From contig NC_013204.1 in assembly GCF_000024265.1 (NCBI RefSeq), positions 3,337,001-3,401,000 of the forward strand: a stretch of DNA of 64,000 nucleotides. Direction: 5' to 3'. This DNA is from Eggerthella lenta DSM 2243 (GTDB taxonomy: Bacteria > Actinomycetota > Coriobacteriia > Coriobacteriales > Eggerthellaceae). This document shows, piece after piece, positions 21,982 through 30,845 of this stretch. Both the position numbers and the translations under genes were made by a program. Below the pieces are notes generated by a model, which saw nothing but the letters and a program-made list of their open reading frames with translations, ran no database searches and was not told the origin of the DNA. The stretch's first letter is position 1. Each line of letters begins with the position of its first letter.

Positions 21982-23708
21982 GCCTGGCCTCCTTTCAACA
22001 TATGCTCTACCGCCACGTAGCCGAACGTCGCCGCACGACCCACCGACGTGCCGGGAATATGGCGCGGGTAGTTGCCTGCGTAGAAGTTGCCCGACACGTT
22101 GCCCGTGGCATAGAGTCCTTCAATAACCTTGCCGTCCTTGTCCAGCACCTGGGTGTCGCCGTTGATGGTGAGGCCGCCCACCGTGGCAAGGATGACGCTG
22201 TTCGTGACCAAGGCATAGTACGTCTCACCCGTGAAAGGCTTGTTGTTGCCCGTGTAACGGTAGTAGTCGGGGTCGCGCTCCAAGCCGTCCTCGAAGAAGC
22301 TGTTGTAGCGCGCCACCGTTTCCTCAAGGGCGGCGGCGTCGATGCCCGCCTTAGACGCTAGCTCGCCCAAGGACGAAGCGCGGAACAGATGGCCCTTGGC
22401 CTCGTCGCGCTCAAGCTGTTTCTCGGCGCTCGGCTCCTTCTCCAACGCAGAGGCGATCATAGCCTGGTCGAAGATATGGAAACACTGATGGCCGCGGCGC
22501 TTCTGCACGTTGATGGCGTTCGACATGTACTGGCGCGCTTGGTTCTCGTTCACAAAGCGCTTGCCCTCTTCGGTGACGATGATCGAGTAGTTCATAGCGC
22601 CGGGGAAGTACACGCGCTTCTCGACGAACGTGGACGGGGTGGCGTTGCTGAAGTTCATGACCGGATGCGGCAATGAGTCCATGTCCGCGCCGATACTGAG
22701 GCCCATCATGTGGCCGTCGCCTGTGGTTCCCCAGCTGGGATTCCACCACACAGAGGACTCGTAGTCTTCAGGGCGCACCCACGCTTGCATCATCTCAGGG
22801 TTCGCGTCGTAGCCGCCCGTGGCCAGCAACACGCCCTTGGATGCGTTGATGCGCACGTATCCGTCGCCGTTCTTAGCGATGCAGCCGATCACACGACCGC
22901 CGTCTTCGCGGATGAGCTGCACGGCGGGCATCTCATAGCGAATCTCCAGGTTGTCGTAGGTTTCGGCAACCGCGCGCAGCTCCTTGCACACGTACAGGCC
23001 GAACAGCCACGTAGTGCTGATACCCTCGGGCATCTTGAAGTTGACGTAGCTGTCGATGACGGGGAAACCGTTGTAGTTCGGCGCCTGGTCGAACTTGTAC
23101 AGCTGCCAACCCGAACCACCCTTGTCGAGCATATCCTGCCAGAAATCGGCTACTTCGCCCGACCGGTTCACGTACGTTTCGATGGAGCAGGGGTCGACGC
23201 GCCAATCCGCAGCACGGTAGATCTCATCGCGCAGCTGAGCAGGATCGATATCAATCCCCTGCTCCTTTTGGAACTTCGCGCCCACCGCGCCGAAACTCTC
23301 CCACGCCGAGCGTCCCTCGGTCATCTTCTCCAACGTGATGACCTTCGCGCCCTCCTCGGCCGCCTTCAAACTGCCCATCAGCCCGCCGATGCCGGCGCCG
23401 ATGATGAGAACCTCGCACTCCTCGGTAGAGCTGATCTCAGATTCGGCGATATCACGATCCTCGAACGCGATCGGCCCGCGCGGACCGGGAAAATCAGCCT
23501 TGCGCAGAGGGCACAGCGACGCATCGTCACCCAGAGCCTTGGAATACTCGTTGCCTGAATCCGTCGCCTCCGTTGATTGCGCATCGGCAGCCCCGTCGTC
23601 CGCAAACGCCTTGCCTGCTCCGGGAAACGCGAGCATGCCCGCTGCCGCAGCTCCGGTTAACCCCGCTCCTCTGAGAAAGTCTCGCCGTGACAATCTGGCT
23701 TGTTCCAT
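21978..23708 (-). CDS. Tat-exported FAD-dependent reductase (fumarate/urocanate-reductase-like)
   Basis: A 576-residue flavoprotein of the FAD-binding-2 (fumarate reductase flavoprotein) family. The twin-arginine signal SRRDFLRGAGLTG is followed by a hydrophobic stretch and an alanine-rich cleavage region (about residue 35). The FAD Rossmann motif is IIGAGIGGLMGSLKAAEEGA near residue 100. The C-terminal FAD-closing motif reads LYATGNVSGNFYAGNYP and the end IPGTSVGRAATFGYVA. Proteins of this group reduce C=C or other acceptors in anaerobic respiration; the acceptor varies widely and cannot be read from sequence. It forms an operon with the trihaem cytochrome, with a MerR-type promoter upstream. 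Confidence 0.88.
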   Translation of the reverse strand: MEQARLSRRDFLRGAGLTGAAAAGMLAFPGAGKAFADDGAADAQSTEATDSGNEYSKALGDDASLCPLRKADFPGPRGPIAFEDRDIAESEISSTEECEVLIIGAGIGGLMGSLKAAEEGAKVITLEKMTEGRSAWESFGAVGAKFQKEQGIDIDPAQLRDEIYRAADWRVDPCSIETYVNRSGEVADFWQDMLDKGGSGWQLYKFDQAPNYNGFPVIDSYVNFKMPEGISTTWLFGLYVCKELRAVAETYDNLEIRYEMPAVQLIREDGGRVIGCIAKNGDGYVRINASKGVLLATGGYDANPEMMQAWVRPEDYESSVWWNPSWGTTGDGHMMGLSIGADMDSLPHPVMNFSNATPSTFVEKRVYFPGAMNYSIIVTEEGKRFVNENQARQYMSNAINVQKRRGHQCFHIFDQAMIASALEKEPSAEKQLERDEAKGHLFRASSLGELASKAGIDAAALEETVARYNSFFEDGLERDPDYYRYTGNNKPFTGETYYALVTNSVILATVGGLTINGDTQVLDKDGKVIEGLYATGNVSGNFYAGNYPRHIPGTSVGRAATFGYVAVEHMLKGGQA

Positions 23709-23760
23709 CTCTCCTCCTTTACGTACGTTCCCTCTTGACGCCGCTCAGGGCGCAGGGACA

Positions 23761-23791
23761 ACGGTAGACCCTGAACCATGTCGAGGGTCAA
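23761..23791 (-). promoter_or_regulatory. MerR-type promoter of the flavoreductase operon
   Basis: On the minus strand TTGACC (23791-23786) and TACCGT (23766-23761) are separated by 19 bases. The spacer contains the dyad GACCCT-n11-AGGGTC. The over-long 19-bp spacer with a central dyad is the hallmark of promoters activated by MerR-family proteins through DNA untwisting. A MerR regulator gene lies at the other end of the operon (20744-21541). The flavoreductase ATG is about 50 bases downstream. Confidence 0.75.
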
Positions 23792-23838
23792 GCAGGAGAT
23801 TCAAAGAGAACGACGGGCTTTTCGACAGAACGAGCGTG

Positions 23839-24870
23839 CTACACGAGGTGCGCTTCGCCGGAGGAGATTGCGGTTTCGATGCCGGATTCGCTACGCAGCA
23901 CGAGACGGCCTTGAGCGTCGACGCCCACAACCGCCCCTTCCGCCAGCAGATTGTCCGCACGATCGACCATGCGAACGTTTTGTCCGTTCAAGCTGGAGTA
24001 GGCGTTGAACTCGTCCACAAGCGGTGCGAAGCCGTTGCGCCGCCATACACCGTACAGCGGCGCGAAGGCGGCGAGGAGCGCTTCGAGCACTGCTTCGACA
24101 GCGACGGCCGGCGCGGCAACGGAATCCGCGAGGTCGGCCACGTACGCAGGACGATTCTTGCCTCCCACGTCGGGGCGCTTGTCGGGCGGCAGTACGTTCA
24201 CGCCCACGCCCACGCACACGCCGCCGCCGTGCGCCTCGAGCGAGATGCCGCAAAGCTTCGCGAAATCAGGCGCTCGGTCGTCTCGCGCACTGCAAGCATC
24301 GCCTTCGTTGGCACAAAATAACCGCTGTGCACGATTTTTCTGCCCTAATTCCTTCCCAGATTCGGAAAACCCCAGGTCGCGAATTTCGGTTGCTTCAGGA
24401 AATCGTGCATAGCGCGCCTTTTGTGCCAGCACCACATCGTTGGGCCATTTGATGCGCACGGCCTCCTCAGCCCGCGCGCCCGCCAGCGCAACGAGTGCGC
24501 GGCGCACCGCCATGCCCACAACCAGGCTCAACGTGGGAAGTTCGCGCGGCGCCACCTGGGGGCGCAACAACAGCGAGCAATACAGTCCGCCTTCCGGGCT
24601 GGTCCACGAACGACCCTGCCGGCCGTAACCGGAAACCTGGCGAAGCGCGCGGACGACGAGGCCTTCCGGCTCTCCCGCCTCCAACGCGCGCTTGACTTCG
24701 TCGTTCGTCGATGCAACTTCCTCGTGCAGAGCGATGCGAAACGGGAAGCCGCTCGGCGAACCGCCTTCCCCCTCGTTGCCGAATCCAAATTCCGAAACAC
24801 GCGCATCGCCTTTCCGGAGCGACGAAGAGCCGTCGACGCAAAACGAGGGCACAGAGCGCCCCTTGCTCAC
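23839..24870 (-). CDS. birA: Biotin--[acetyl-CoA-carboxylase] ligase with internal palindrome-encoded insertion
   Basis: A 343-residue biotin protein ligase that joins biotin to carboxylase carrier domains. The catalytic domain shows STNDEVKRAL, GYGRQGRSWTSPEGGLY (biotinyl-AMP loop), IKWPNDVV and GVGVNV, with an SH3-like C-terminal domain. There is no N-terminal HTH, so it is a non-repressor (group I) type. Between KWPNDVV and KLCGISLEA there are about 45-50 extra residues not found in typical BirA, encoded by a DNA segment with inverted repeats (24324-24413). The GTG at 24870 overlaps the folP-folK stop (GTGA). The first 45 residues are poorly conserved in appearance and a later start is possible. 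Confidence 0.88.
   Translation of the reverse strand: MSKGRSVPSFCVDGSSSLRKGDARVSEFGFGNEGEGGSPSGFPFRIALHEEVASTNDEVKRALEAGEPEGLVVRALRQVSGYGRQGRSWTSPEGGLYCSLLLRPQVAPRELPTLSLVVGMAVRRALVALAGARAEEAVRIKWPNDVVLAQKARYARFPEATEIRDLGFSESGKELGQKNRAQRLFCANEGDACSARDDRAPDFAKLCGISLEAHGGGVCVGVGVNVLPPDKRPDVGGKNRPAYVADLADSVAAPAVAVEAVLEALLAAFAPLYGVWRRNGFAPLVDEFNAYSSLNGQNVRMVDRADNLLAEGAVVGVDAQGRLVLRSESGIETAISSGEAHLV
24324..24413. repeat. Palindromic element inserted in frame within birA
   Basis: Arms 24324-24342 and 24395-24413 share GCT(G/A)TGCACGATTT (13 of 14 positions) in inverted orientation, enclosing 52 bases. The segment is more AT-rich than the rest of birA and codes for part of the extra residues in the protein. 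The open frame is preserved. Confidence 0.65.
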
Positions 24871-26174
24871 AGCCGCACGCTCTTCCCCACCGTAACCCCA
24901 TCGACGCTAACCGGCACGTCATTGGCAAGCACGTGGCCAGGGAGCAGCTCCAACAGGGGCTGCACTACGAAATCGCGTTCCAGCAGGCGCGGATGCGGCA
25001 ACGTGAGCACATCGGCATCCACGACGTACAGCTGGTAGTCGAGGATATCGAGGTCGCACGTGCGCGGCCCGTTCCGAACCTCGCGCACACGACCCAGGCT
25101 GTTCTCCACCGCATGCAGGTAGCCCAGAAGCTCTTTCGGCGGAATACCTGTGCGCAAAAGCACCACGGCGTTCACGAACGAATCTTGGTCGAGGTAGTAG
25201 GCCGGCTCGCTCTCGTAAAAGCTGGAGATGTCGACGATCTGCGAGTCGGGCAGCGAACACAGCTCGGTGATGGCCTGGTTGAGCATGGCGATCTTGCCCT
25301 CGCGCTCCTCGCCGGGCGAGGCCACAAGCGGGACGTTGCAGCCCATGCCGATGAGCGCGTAGGGCCGCAGCCCTTCGAGCGCGGCAACCGTGGCCGCCAC
25401 GTTGTGCGCGCGCACCACGCTGGCTCCCAGCTCGCAGGCCATGAGCGCCTCGGCAGCCGAAACCTCGTCGCGCGCAGAAGGTTCGTCGATGCCGTACGCC
25501 CAGCCCAAGAAGCTCTTGCGCGACACCGCCACCATCACTGGGTAGCCCAGACGCACGAACTCTTGGAAGTTGCGCACCAGCTCCAGCGTCTGCGACGGCG
25601 TCTTGCCGAAGCCGGGACCGGGGTCAATGCAGATGCGGTCGTGCGCGACGCCCGCAGCCTCCAAAGCGGCAGCCCGGTCGCGCAGCCACTCGCGCACGTC
25701 GGCCACCACGTCGTCATACGAAGGCGCGTTCTGCATGGTCGAGGGGTCGCCCTGCATGTGCATGACCACCAGCCCGCAATCGCTGTCGCGCACCGCATCC
25801 ACCATGGCGGGGTCGCGGAAGCCGGACACGTCGTTCACGATGGCCGCGCCCGCTTCCAAGCACGCGCGCGCAACTTCGGCGTGGCGCGTATCGATGCTCA
25901 CGCACACATCGCGCTGCGCCAATGCGCGCACCACCGGCAGCACGCGCGCCAGCTCCTCGTCCACGGACACCGGCGCGGCGCCGGGCCGCGTGGACTCGCC
26001 GCCCACATCGATTATGCGGGCTCCCTCCTCCGCCATGCGCTCGGCATGAGCCAGCGCGGCATCGAAGCCGTCGTGCTGGCCTCCGTCGGAGAAGGAGTCG
26101 GGGGTAACGTTGAGAATGCCCATGACGATGGGCATTCTCGTATCGAACTCATAGGTTGCGCAGCGCCAGATCAT
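24867..26174 (-). CDS. folP: Fused dihydropteroate synthase - HPPK (folate biosynthesis)
   Basis: A 435-residue bifunctional protein. Residues 1 to about 280 are dihydropteroate synthase: MGILNVTPDSFSDGG, GGESTRPGA, NDVSGF, CIDPGPGFGKT and SRKSFLG. The C-terminal about 150 residues are 6-hydroxymethyl-7,8-dihydropterin pyrophosphokinase (FolK): ALIGMGCNVP, YESEPAYYLDQDSFVNAVV and NGPRTCDLDILDY. The two catalyse consecutive steps in the same pathway, with FolK first in the pathway but second in the chain. The ATG at 26174 overlaps the ftsH stop (ATGA), so translation is coupled to ftsH. birA follows with another four-base overlap. Confidence 0.92.
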   Translation of the reverse strand: MIWRCATYEFDTRMPIVMGILNVTPDSFSDGGQHDGFDAALAHAERMAEEGARIIDVGGESTRPGAAPVSVDEELARVLPVVRALAQRDVCVSIDTRHAEVARACLEAGAAIVNDVSGFRDPAMVDAVRDSDCGLVVMHMQGDPSTMQNAPSYDDVVADVREWLRDRAAALEAAGVAHDRICIDPGPGFGKTPSQTLELVRNFQEFVRLGYPVMVAVSRKSFLGWAYGIDEPSARDEVSAAEALMACELGASVVRAHNVAATVAALEGLRPYALIGMGCNVPLVASPGEEREGKIAMLNQAITELCSLPDSQIVDISSFYESEPAYYLDQDSFVNAVVLLRTGIPPKELLGYLHAVENSLGRVREVRNGPRTCDLDILDYQLYVVDADVLTLPHPRLLERDFVVQPLLELLPGHVLANDVPVSVDGVTVGKSVRL

Positions 26175-28423
26175 CGTTCGGTGCCGTCGCCTTTCTGCTC
26201 AGGGGCTTGCGGAGCCGGAGCGTCGACAGGCGCCTCGTCCGACGTCGACGAAGCAGATGCGGGCGCATCGTCGCCGTCGCCCTCCGCAGGCTCGCGGTAC
26301 GGCGGATTCGGATCCTGGTCGCCCGGCTCGACCGGCTCTTCCTTCCAGTTCGGGTCGGCCAGATGCTCGTCGCGGGCGCGCGCGGCGGCCTCCTCGGCCT
26401 CCTTGGCCGCGATGATCTCGTCCTCGTGCTTGAGGTACTCGTCCCACGTGTTGTCCAGCAGGGCAAGGCACGCCTCGCCTTCCACCGTTTCGCGCTCAAG
26501 CAGCACGTTGGCCATGAGATCCATCTGCTCGCGATGGCTTGCCAGAATCTCATAGGCGCGATCATGCGCGTCCTTCATGATGCGGGCGACCTCGTCATCG
26601 ATGCGCTTCGCCGTCTCCTCCGAGTAGTCCTGCGTGTTGCCGTAGTCGCGGCCCAGGAACACTTCGTGGTTCGGCTGGCCAAACACCTGCGTGCCCAGCT
26701 CGGCGCTCATGCCGTACTGCGTGACGATGGCGCGGGCCATCTTCGTGGCGCGCTCGAGGTCGTTCGATGCGCCCGTGGTGATGTCGTCGCAGAAGATCTC
26801 CTCCGCCACGCGACCGCCCATGAACACGGCCAACTCGTCGCGCATCTCGCCGAGCGAGTTGAGCACCTTGTCCTCCTTGGGGATGGACAGCGTGTAGCCC
26901 AGCGCTCGGCCGCGCGAGATGATCGAGATCTTGTGCACGGGATCGGCGTGCGGAAGCAGGTGACCGACCAGGGCGTGACCGCTCTCGTGGTACGCGATGG
27001 TGTGCTTCGTCTGTTCGTCCAGCACGCGACCCTTGCGCTCGGGCCCGGCGATGACGCGCTCCATGGACTCGGACACTTCCTGCTGCGTGATGATCTTCTT
27101 GCCGCGACGCGCGGTGAGCAGCGCCGACTCGTTCATGAGGTTGGCCAGGTCGGCACCCGTGAAGCCCGGCGTGAGCTTGGCCACCTTCGACAGGTCGACG
27201 TCGCTGCCGATGGGCTTGTCCTTCGAGTGCACCTGCAGGATCTTCTCGCGGCCCTTCACGTCGGGCGCGTCCACCACGATCTGGCGATCGAAGCGGCCGG
27301 GGCGCAGCAGCGCCGGGTCCAGAACGTCGGCGCGGTTCGTAGCAGCGATCAGCACCACCGAGTCGTTGCTCTCGAAGCCGTCCATCTCCACCAGCAGCTG
27401 GTTCAGCGTCTGTTCGCGCTCGTCGTGGCCGCCGCCGAGGCCCGTGCCGCGCTGGCGGCCGACAGCGTCGATCTCGTCGATGAAGATAATGGCCGGGCTG
27501 GCATCCTTCGCCTGCTGGAACAAGTCGCGCACGCGAGACGCGCCCACGCCGACGAACATCTCGACGAAGTCGGAGCCGGAAATGCTGAAGAACGGCACGC
27601 CCGCCTCACCGGCGACGGCGCGCGCGAGCAGGGTTTTACCAGTGCCCGGAGGGCCCACCAAGAGGCAGCCGCGCGGGATCTTCGCGCCCATGGACTGGTA
27701 CTTCGCCGGGTTCGCCAAGAAGTCCTTGATCTCCTGCATCTCCTCGACGGCCTCGTCGACGCCGGCCACGTCGGAGAACTTCACGTCGGGGCGCTCCTCG
27801 ATGGACTTCTTCGTCTTGGCCTTGCCGAAGCTCATCTGCGAGTTGTTCGCCTTCTGCATCTGGTTGAAGAAGAAGAACAGGATGAGGCCGATGATGATGA
27901 AGGGCAGCAGCGTGCCGAGCAGCTCCACGAACGGGCTGGGCAGCGCCACCTCGTACGGCACGTTGGGATGCGCCGCCATGAGGTCGCCGAGCGAGCCGCC
28001 GTAATAGGTGGACGTGAAGTTGCGCTCCACGCCCAGCGTGGCCCCGTTGATGTCGGTGGTGCCCACGCCGCCGAGCGCCTTGCCCGTCTCGGGGTTCTTC
28101 AGCGTGGCCATGCGCGCGTTGAGCGCCTGGAAGGCTTCGTTGAACGCATCGGCGCCGGTGGAGCCCGCCGTGATGGCGGGATAGTACGAGCCCGACACCG
28201 TGTAGTCGCCGGCGTTGTACACCACCTTCGTCGCGCGATCCTGCTCGACGGCCTGCACGAACTCGGACGTGATCAGACGGTCGGTAGGCTTGGCGCCGGC
28301 AGACGACATGTTCAAGAACTGCTGGCCCACGAAGAAAGCCACCAGCATGAACAGGACTACCGATATGATGGTCGTCCTCGGGCTGGGTTGCTGGAACTGC
28401 GATTGTTTGTTTTGCTGTGCCAT
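26171..28423 (-). CDS. ftsH: ATP-dependent zinc metalloprotease FtsH
   Basis: A 750-residue membrane AAA protease that degrades membrane and regulatory proteins. TM1 is near residues 15-35, an extended exoplasmic domain of about 120 residues follows, and TM2 reads [15 protein letters not shown]. The AAA domain has Walker A GPPGTGKT, Walker B IIFIDEID and the SRH region RPGRFDRQI; the protease has HESGH (zinc HEXXH). The C-terminal 110 residues are acidic and proline/alanine-rich, longer than in E. coli FtsH and as often seen in actinobacteria. The ATG at 28423 (MAQQNKQS) is preferred to an upstream in-frame GTG. It sits between hpt and folP, a conserved arrangement. Confidence 0.93.
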   Translation of the reverse strand: MAQQNKQSQFQQPSPRTTIISVVLFMLVAFFVGQQFLNMSSAGAKPTDRLITSEFVQAVEQDRATKVVYNAGDYTVSGSYYPAITAGSTGADAFNEAFQALNARMATLKNPETGKALGGVGTTDINGATLGVERNFTSTYYGGSLGDLMAAHPNVPYEVALPSPFVELLGTLLPFIIIGLILFFFFNQMQKANNSQMSFGKAKTKKSIEERPDVKFSDVAGVDEAVEEMQEIKDFLANPAKYQSMGAKIPRGCLLVGPPGTGKTLLARAVAGEAGVPFFSISGSDFVEMFVGVGASRVRDLFQQAKDASPAIIFIDEIDAVGRQRGTGLGGGHDEREQTLNQLLVEMDGFESNDSVVLIAATNRADVLDPALLRPGRFDRQIVVDAPDVKGREKILQVHSKDKPIGSDVDLSKVAKLTPGFTGADLANLMNESALLTARRGKKIITQQEVSESMERVIAGPERKGRVLDEQTKHTIAYHESGHALVGHLLPHADPVHKISIISRGRALGYTLSIPKEDKVLNSLGEMRDELAVFMGGRVAEEIFCDDITTGASNDLERATKMARAIVTQYGMSAELGTQVFGQPNHEVFLGRDYGNTQDYSEETAKRIDDEVARIMKDAHDRAYEILASHREQMDLMANVLLERETVEGEACLALLDNTWDEYLKHEDEIIAAKEAEEAAARARDEHLADPNWKEEPVEPGDQDPNPPYREPAEGDGDDAPASASSTSDEAPVDAPAPQAPEQKGDGTER

Positions 28424-28572
28424 AGCGTTTAACTTTCCTTTTCTCACCGACTCGCGCTGCGATGACGGACAGACCCGCGTGCCCGCCCGTCATCGCATGC
28501 GGCCGATGCCGCATACCCTTAGCACGACGCGACTCGGCAACGCCGAACCGGTCGACCGCCAAGATAGCTTCG

Positions 28573-29115
28573 CTAGTAAATCTCCGGCTTCAAGATGCCG
28601 ATGTAGGGCAGGTTGCGATACCGCTCCGCATAGTCCAACCCGTAGCCCACGATGAACTCATCGGGGCACTCGAAACCGATATATTTGCAATCGATCTTCG
28701 CCTGCGCAAGCGTCTTCTTCCGAAGAAGCGTGGCTACCTCGATGGAAGCCGGTTGACGCGACGACAGGTTTTTCAGCAAGTACGTCAGGGTAAGACCGGA
28801 GTCGAGGATGTCCTCGGCCACGATGACGTGACGCCCTTCGATTTGAGACGAGAGGTCTTTCAGGATACGCACCACGCCGGAGCTCTTGGCGCCGTTTCCG
28901 TACGACGAGATGGCCATGTAGTCCATTTCGAGCGGAAGCTCGATCTTGCGCGCCAGATCCGCCATGAAGATAGCGGCGCCGCGCAGAACCGAGATCAGGA
29001 TGATGCCTTCGTCGGCCGCGTCGGCGTAATCGCGCGTGATGGCCGCGCCGATCTCGCCCACACGGTCAGCGAGCTGCTTTTCGGTGAACAGGATCTCCGA
29101 AATGTCGTTGTGCAC
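28573..29115 (-). CDS. hpt: Hypoxanthine phosphoribosyltransferase
   Basis: A 180-residue purine salvage enzyme converting hypoxanthine/guanine plus PRPP to IMP/GMP. The PRPP-binding motif is HVIVAEDILDSGLTL (about residues 95-109), with a preceding LRGAAIFMADLAR flexible-loop region and a C-terminal YVGYGLDYAERYR-like purine-binding segment (seen as FIVGYGLDYAERYRNLPYIG). The start is a GTG at 29115 after TTAGGAAC. In many Gram-positive bacteria the order is tilS-hpt-ftsH. Here tilS has been separated from hpt by maf and a toxin module of about 2.3 kb. Confidence 0.93.
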   Translation of the reverse strand: MHNDISEILFTEKQLADRVGEIGAAITRDYADAADEGIILISVLRGAAIFMADLARKIELPLEMDYMAISSYGNGAKSSGVVRILKDLSSQIEGRHVIVAEDILDSGLTLTYLLKNLSSRQPASIEVATLLRKKTLAQAKIDCKYIGFECPDEFIVGYGLDYAERYRNLPYIGILKPEIY

Positions 29116-29470
29116 GTTCCTAACCTCTATCGTCGCATTTCGCTTCCGCTATCGCCCCTGATCAATCTGCGAGATCAATGGGCGAGAGCGTCACGCTTAC
29201 CTTGAATTCAGCTAGTGTACCATTGCCTCTCCGGGAAAAGGAGACGATACGGTAACGCCAGCCTGCCTGTCACGATTTTTACATTTCGCAATGGGAACTG
29301 GGACGATAGGTTGAAAATGCCATAGGCTGGCGCAGCAAGTCAGCGAGGGAGGTTGCGGCGCGCGGGATCGTGGGGAGAGCGCAGGCGAAGCGCATTTCGA
29401 TGTGCGAGCCCTCGACTCGACTGAGAGATCGGGCGGCGCAGCCGCCCAGCGTCGAGTCGTTCGCCGTCCG
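29116..29470. other. Intergenic stretch with nested hairpin
   Basis: No gene is supported. Close to the maf stop, 9-base arms CGACTCGAC (29413-29421) and 29451-29459 enclose a second perfect stem GGGCGGC/GCCGCCC (29431-29447), a plausible terminator for maf. The rest should hold the hpt promoter; no hexamer pair stands out. Confidence 0.5.
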
Positions 29471-30148
29471 TCAGGACGCCGAACCCGCGAAGTCCGGGAA
29501 CTCCTCCAGCAAACGACCTACGGGCAGGCCGATGACGGTGTCCATCGCGCCGTCGACGCGCGCCACCAGATCGGCTCCGGCCCCCTGCACGGCATAGGCG
29601 CCGGCCTTGTCGAACGACTCGCCCTTGCGCAGATAGTCGACGATCTCTTCGTCGGTCAGCTCGCGGAACGTCACAGCCGAGCGATCGACGAACGTGCGGA
29701 AGCCCAGCGAGATGTTCTCGGGCTCGGGCGCGGCCACCATCCATACGGATACAGCCGTCAGCACTTCATGCGTGCGACCCGACAGGCAGCGCAGCATACG
29801 CTTCGCGTCGGACAGGCTGACGGGCTTGCCGAATATCTCCCCTTCGCACACCACCATGGTGTCGGCGCCGATGACGGCGGCCATGCCTGTGTAGTCTTCG
29901 GCCAGCACCTCCTGCACCACGGCGCCGGCTTTGCGCTCGGCCAGCTTCTTGCACGCCTCGGGCGGATCGGCCAGGAGGTCGGGCTCCAAGGTCTCGTCCA
30001 CCTCGGACGCGTGCACGACGAAGCGCACGCCGGCGTCTTCGAGCAGCTGCTTGCGACGCGGCGACGCGCTGGCCAGCACGATGTCGAGGGCGGGCATGGG
30101 CGTTTCGGCGGGCGCGGCCGCCGGTTGGGTGTTCTGTTCGTTTTCCAT
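29471..30148 (-). CDS. maf: Maf/YceF-family nucleotide pyrophosphatase
   Basis: A 225-residue house-cleaning nucleotide pyrophosphatase of the Maf fold, which removes dTTP/UTP or modified nucleotides and has been linked to septum control. The signature LASASPRRKQLLEDAGV lies near residue 27. Conserved acidic residues follow in VIGADTMVV and the KAGAYAVQGAG segment. The N-terminal 22 residues are alanine/proline-rich. The ATG at 30148 has no clear Shine-Dalgarno. It is on the opposite strand to the HTH/zeta pair, with 313 bases and a parS site between. Confidence 0.88.
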   Translation of the reverse strand: MENEQNTQPAAAPAETPMPALDIVLASASPRRKQLLEDAGVRFVVHASEVDETLEPDLLADPPEACKKLAERKAGAVVQEVLAEDYTGMAAVIGADTMVVCEGEIFGKPVSLSDAKRMLRCLSGRTHEVLTAVSVWMVAAPEPENISLGFRTFVDRSAVTFRELTDEEIVDYLRKGESFDKAGAYAVQGAGADLVARVDGAMDTVIGLPVGRLLEEFPDFAGSAS

Positions 30149-30291
30149 GCGCGGTATTGTAGCGCAGCGGGCGCAAGCGTTGCACCAAGAGCACGCAGGT
30201 TCCACGCGAAGCGCCCAGACGCAAGCGCGGGCAACTCTGACCCCGACCGCAAACTCCTCCCCGATTCTCCCTGCTACACATCTCACCGAAT

Positions 30292-30307
30292 TGTTTCACG
30301 TGAAACA
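30292..30307. promoter_or_regulatory. parS centromere-like site (ParB binding)
   Basis: The 16-bp perfect palindrome TGTTTCACGTGAAACA is identical to the canonical ParB/Spo0J binding site. The palindrome extends by one base on each side. It lies in the 313-base intergenic region between maf and the HTH gene. Chromosomal parS sites usually lie near the replication origin and nucleate ParB spreading and SMC loading. parA and parB are not in the window. A 30-bp palindrome over the HTH promoter occupies the rest of this gap. Confidence 0.85.
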
Positions 30308-30386
30308 ATCGTCGCGATGCGCTGCGATAAGAGAACGCGCGTACGCGATATCGTTGAGAACGCATAAGCCGTCCCTCATCGAGTTC

Positions 30387-30423
30387 AATAATCATTGCGA
30401 TATCGCAATGATTATTCTATACT
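30387..30423 (+). promoter_or_regulatory. Promoter and 30-bp perfect palindromic operator of the HTH/zeta module
   Basis: Bases 30387-30416 are a perfect 30-bp palindrome (half-site AATAATCATTGCGAT). The -35 TTGCGA (30395-30400), 17 bases and the -10 TATACT (30418-30423) form a promoter whose -35 and spacer are fully covered by the palindrome. This fits autorepression by the HTH protein encoded 39 bases downstream. Confidence 0.75.
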
Positions 30424-30461
30424 CGGATCATATGCCGCTCGCGCAGAACCAAGGAGGTTGC

Positions 30462-30845
30462 ATGCTGTCGGTCGTCGAAAGCGCCGAAATCCTACAGGTC
30501 ACGCCAACGCGGGTGCGGGCGCTCATCGCACAAGGAGCATTGCCGGCGCAGAAAGTCGGACGCACGTGGACGCTCCGGGAGGAGGACGTGATGCAGCGTG
30601 CCGCAACCCGGCCGTCCGCAGGCCGTCCGCGCAAGGCGGACGTTCCGTCCCCTGCAGACGACAGCAAGCCGCACGCAGCAGCAAGCGAGCTCTATCGCGC
30701 ATGCAAAGACCATCTGGCAGCGTGCCCGAGCGCTGCCGAGATAGCGGCGATCGACGACCCCGAGCAGGCCGCGTTCCGCATCGCCGTCGCCGACTTCTTC
30801 CTCCAACGCAAACAGTCGGAGCTCGTTCGCCAAGGGGTCTTCTGA
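30462..30845 (+). CDS. Helix-turn-helix protein, probable antitoxin of zeta-like kinase
   Basis: A 127-residue protein. The first 45 residues form an excisionase/MerR-like HTH (VESAEILQVTPTRVRALIAQG, then VGRTWTLREEDV). A basic, proline-rich linker and a helical C-terminal half follow (SELYRACKDHLAACPSAAEI and onward), which may bind the partner. The ATG at 30462 follows AAGGAGG. The stop overlaps the kinase start (TGATG). Gene order, overlap, small size and the palindrome over the promoter are those of an autoregulated toxin-antitoxin operon; this role is inferred. Confidence 0.7.
   Translation: MLSVVESAEILQVTPTRVRALIAQGALPAQKVGRTWTLREEDVMQRAATRPSAGRPRKADVPSPADDSKPHAAASELYRACKDHLAACPSAAEIAAIDDPEQAAFRIAVADFFLQRKQSELVRQGVF

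Noticed and set aside
26156-28432. Plus-strand open frame of 758 codons opposite ftsH
   Set aside because: It is an exact antisense shadow of ftsH with no recognisable domain and no ribosome site.
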